Shown: piece by piece, positions 4,463 through 5,211 of the stretch
How the letters are laid out: every line of letters begins with the position of its first letter
Position numbering within the stretch: position 1 is the first letter of the stretch
Made by a program: the position numbers and the translations under genes
The notes under the pieces: generated by a model
Database searches by the model: none
Seen by the model: only the letters and a program-made list of their open reading frames with translations
Told to the model about the DNA's origin: nothing
Source of the DNA: Comamonas sp.
GTDB taxonomy: Bacteria > Pseudomonadota > Gammaproteobacteria > Burkholderiales > Burkholderiaceae_C
Reading direction: 5' to 3'
NCBI GenBank assembly: GCA_019236485.1
Contig: JAFAIY010000047.1
Span: forward strand, 1-5,211
DNA: 5,211 nt

Positions 4463-5211
4463 ATGCAACACCTCATGCACAAGCTGCGTGCCTGCGCCGC
4501 CGTTCTGTGCCTGGGCCTGGCAAGCGCCGCGGTCCAGGCCCAGGAATGGCCCAGCAAACCCATACGCCTGGTGGTCCCGGCCCCTCCCGGAGGCATCTCC
4601 GACGGGGTCGCCCGCCTGGTCGCCGACCATCTGCAGAACAACCTGGGCCAGCCCGTCATCGTGGACAACAAGCCCGGGGGCTCGGCCGTGATCGCCGAGC
4701 GCGCCGTGATGAATGCGCCAGCCGACTGGCACACCATGATGGTCGCGCCGTCCAGCATCTGGACGGACTTTCCGCTCACCGTGAAGACGCCGTTCGACGT
4801 GCACAAGACCTTCACCTATGTGGCGGACGTGGCCAGCATGGTCCACATCCTGGTGGCCAACCCCAGCTTTCCGCCGAGCAAGATCCAGGAAGTGCTCGAC
4901 CATGCGCGCCAGAGCAAGACGCCCATCAATATCGCCAACCTGAGCCCGGGCACGCGCTCGGACCTGCTGGGCGAGCTGCTGAGCGAGAAAAGCGGCCGCA
5001 AGATCACCACCGTGCCCTACAAGGGCTCGGCGCCGGCCATGGTCGACCTGCTGGGCAACCAGGTCCAGCTCACCTTCGAGGTGGTCACCAATGCCGCGCC
5101 CCTGATCAAGGCCGGCAAGCTCAAGGCCATAGGCGTGGTCTCGCCGACCCGCTCGCGCCTGCTGCCCGAGGTCCCGAGCTTTGCGGAGCAGAACATGCCC
5201 GACTTCGTGAT
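4463..5211 (+). CDS. Bug/TctC-family periplasmic solute receptor (3' end outside window)
   Basis: Extracytoplasmic substrate-binding protein of the tripartite tricarboxylate transport (TctC/Bug) family. The window holds 249 codons of an expected 320-330, so about 75 residues are missing. Residues 1-26 form a Sec signal peptide: basic residues at 6-9, a hydrophobic core at about 10-22, and likely cleavage after VQA at 26. The mature protein opens with EWPSKPIRLVVPAPPGG (28-44), the family signature, with Asp47 and Arg51 in ISDGVAR. Further family motifs are VDNKPGG (67-73), LSPGTRSDLLGELL (160-173), PYKGSAPAMVDLLGNQVQ (185-202) and RSRLLPEVPSFAEQ (230-243). The usual A-x-PDGYTLL strand reads APADWHTMM (85-93), a divergent version. 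Most Bug proteins bind carboxylates or their amides, and in betaproteobacteria many are orphans encoded away from the TctA/TctB membrane parts; none is seen here. It follows the oxidoreductase by 24 bases and is probably in the same operon. The ligand is unknown, perhaps the acid that feeds the BKACE step. Confidence 0.93.
   Translation, partial: MQHLMHKLRACAAVLCLGLASAAVQAQEWPSKPIRLVVPAPPGGISDGVARLVADHLQNNLGQPVIVDNKPGGSAVIAERAVMNAPADWHTMMVAPSSIWTDFPLTVKTPFDVHKTFTYVADVASMVHILVANPSFPPSKIQEVLDHARQSKTPINIANLSPGTRSDLLGELLSEKSGRKITTVPYKGSAPAMVDLLGNQVQLTFEVVTNAAPLIKAGKLKAIGVVSPTRSRLLPEVPSFAEQNMPDFV

Noticed and set aside
1..5211. CRISPR array, tRNA, rRNA, insertion sequence or phage attachment site
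   Set aside because: No tandem spaced repeats, no tRNA-like cloverleaf, no transposase motifs and no terminal inverted repeats with target duplications were seen on either strand.

Overview
The window comes from a GC-rich proteobacterium, most likely a betaproteobacterium of the Burkholderiales (Comamonadaceae-like). The grounds are a Bug/TctC-type periplasmic receptor (a family greatly expanded in that order), strongly G/C-ending codons, and a GGAGACA Shine-Dalgarno heptamer shared by three of the genes. This placement is inference; no rRNA or other marker gene is present.

Layout, left to right. (1) Positions 1-324, + strand: the 3' part of an ArsR-family repressor. It carries a cysteine pair 66 residues apart, the same spacing as in the SqrR/BigR persulfide sensors. 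(2) Positions 325-387: a short convergent gap with one GC-rich hairpin. (3) Positions 388-1677, - strand: a 429-residue, 12-helix MFS transporter resembling the Spinster-like branch. (4) Positions 1678-1975: an AT-rich non-coding stretch with two inverted repeats and a strong intrinsic terminator for the gene upstream on the - strand. (5) Positions 1976-3034, - strand: a beta-keto acid cleavage enzyme (BKACE, DUF849), 352 residues. Its zinc site is intact, but two positions that bind substrate in the characterised enzyme Kce are changed. (6) Positions 3035-3457: a 423-base divergent intergenic region with several inverted repeats and no convincing gene. (7) Positions 3458-4438, + strand: a zinc-free NADPH:quinone oxidoreductase of the medium-chain dehydrogenase superfamily. 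(8) From 4463 to the window edge, + strand: a Bug/TctC-family solute receptor with a signal peptide, truncated by the window end.

Genes 3 and 5 (leftward) and 7 and 8 (rightward) look like a divergently arranged accessory catabolic locus. A periplasmic receptor and an MFS permease would handle an organic acid. BKACE would cleave a beta-keto acid with acetyl-CoA to acetoacetate plus an acyl-CoA, and the oxidoreductase would carry out a reduction. The substrate cannot be read from the sequence. No dedicated regulator of the locus is in view. The ArsR gene is separated by a convergent junction and probably belongs to a neighbouring sulfur or redox-related locus.

The most interesting points are the divergent BKACE active site within an uptake/catabolism cluster, the persulfide-sensor cysteine pair in the ArsR protein, and a sharp fall in GC content over about 1490-1980, which includes the 5' end of the transporter gene.
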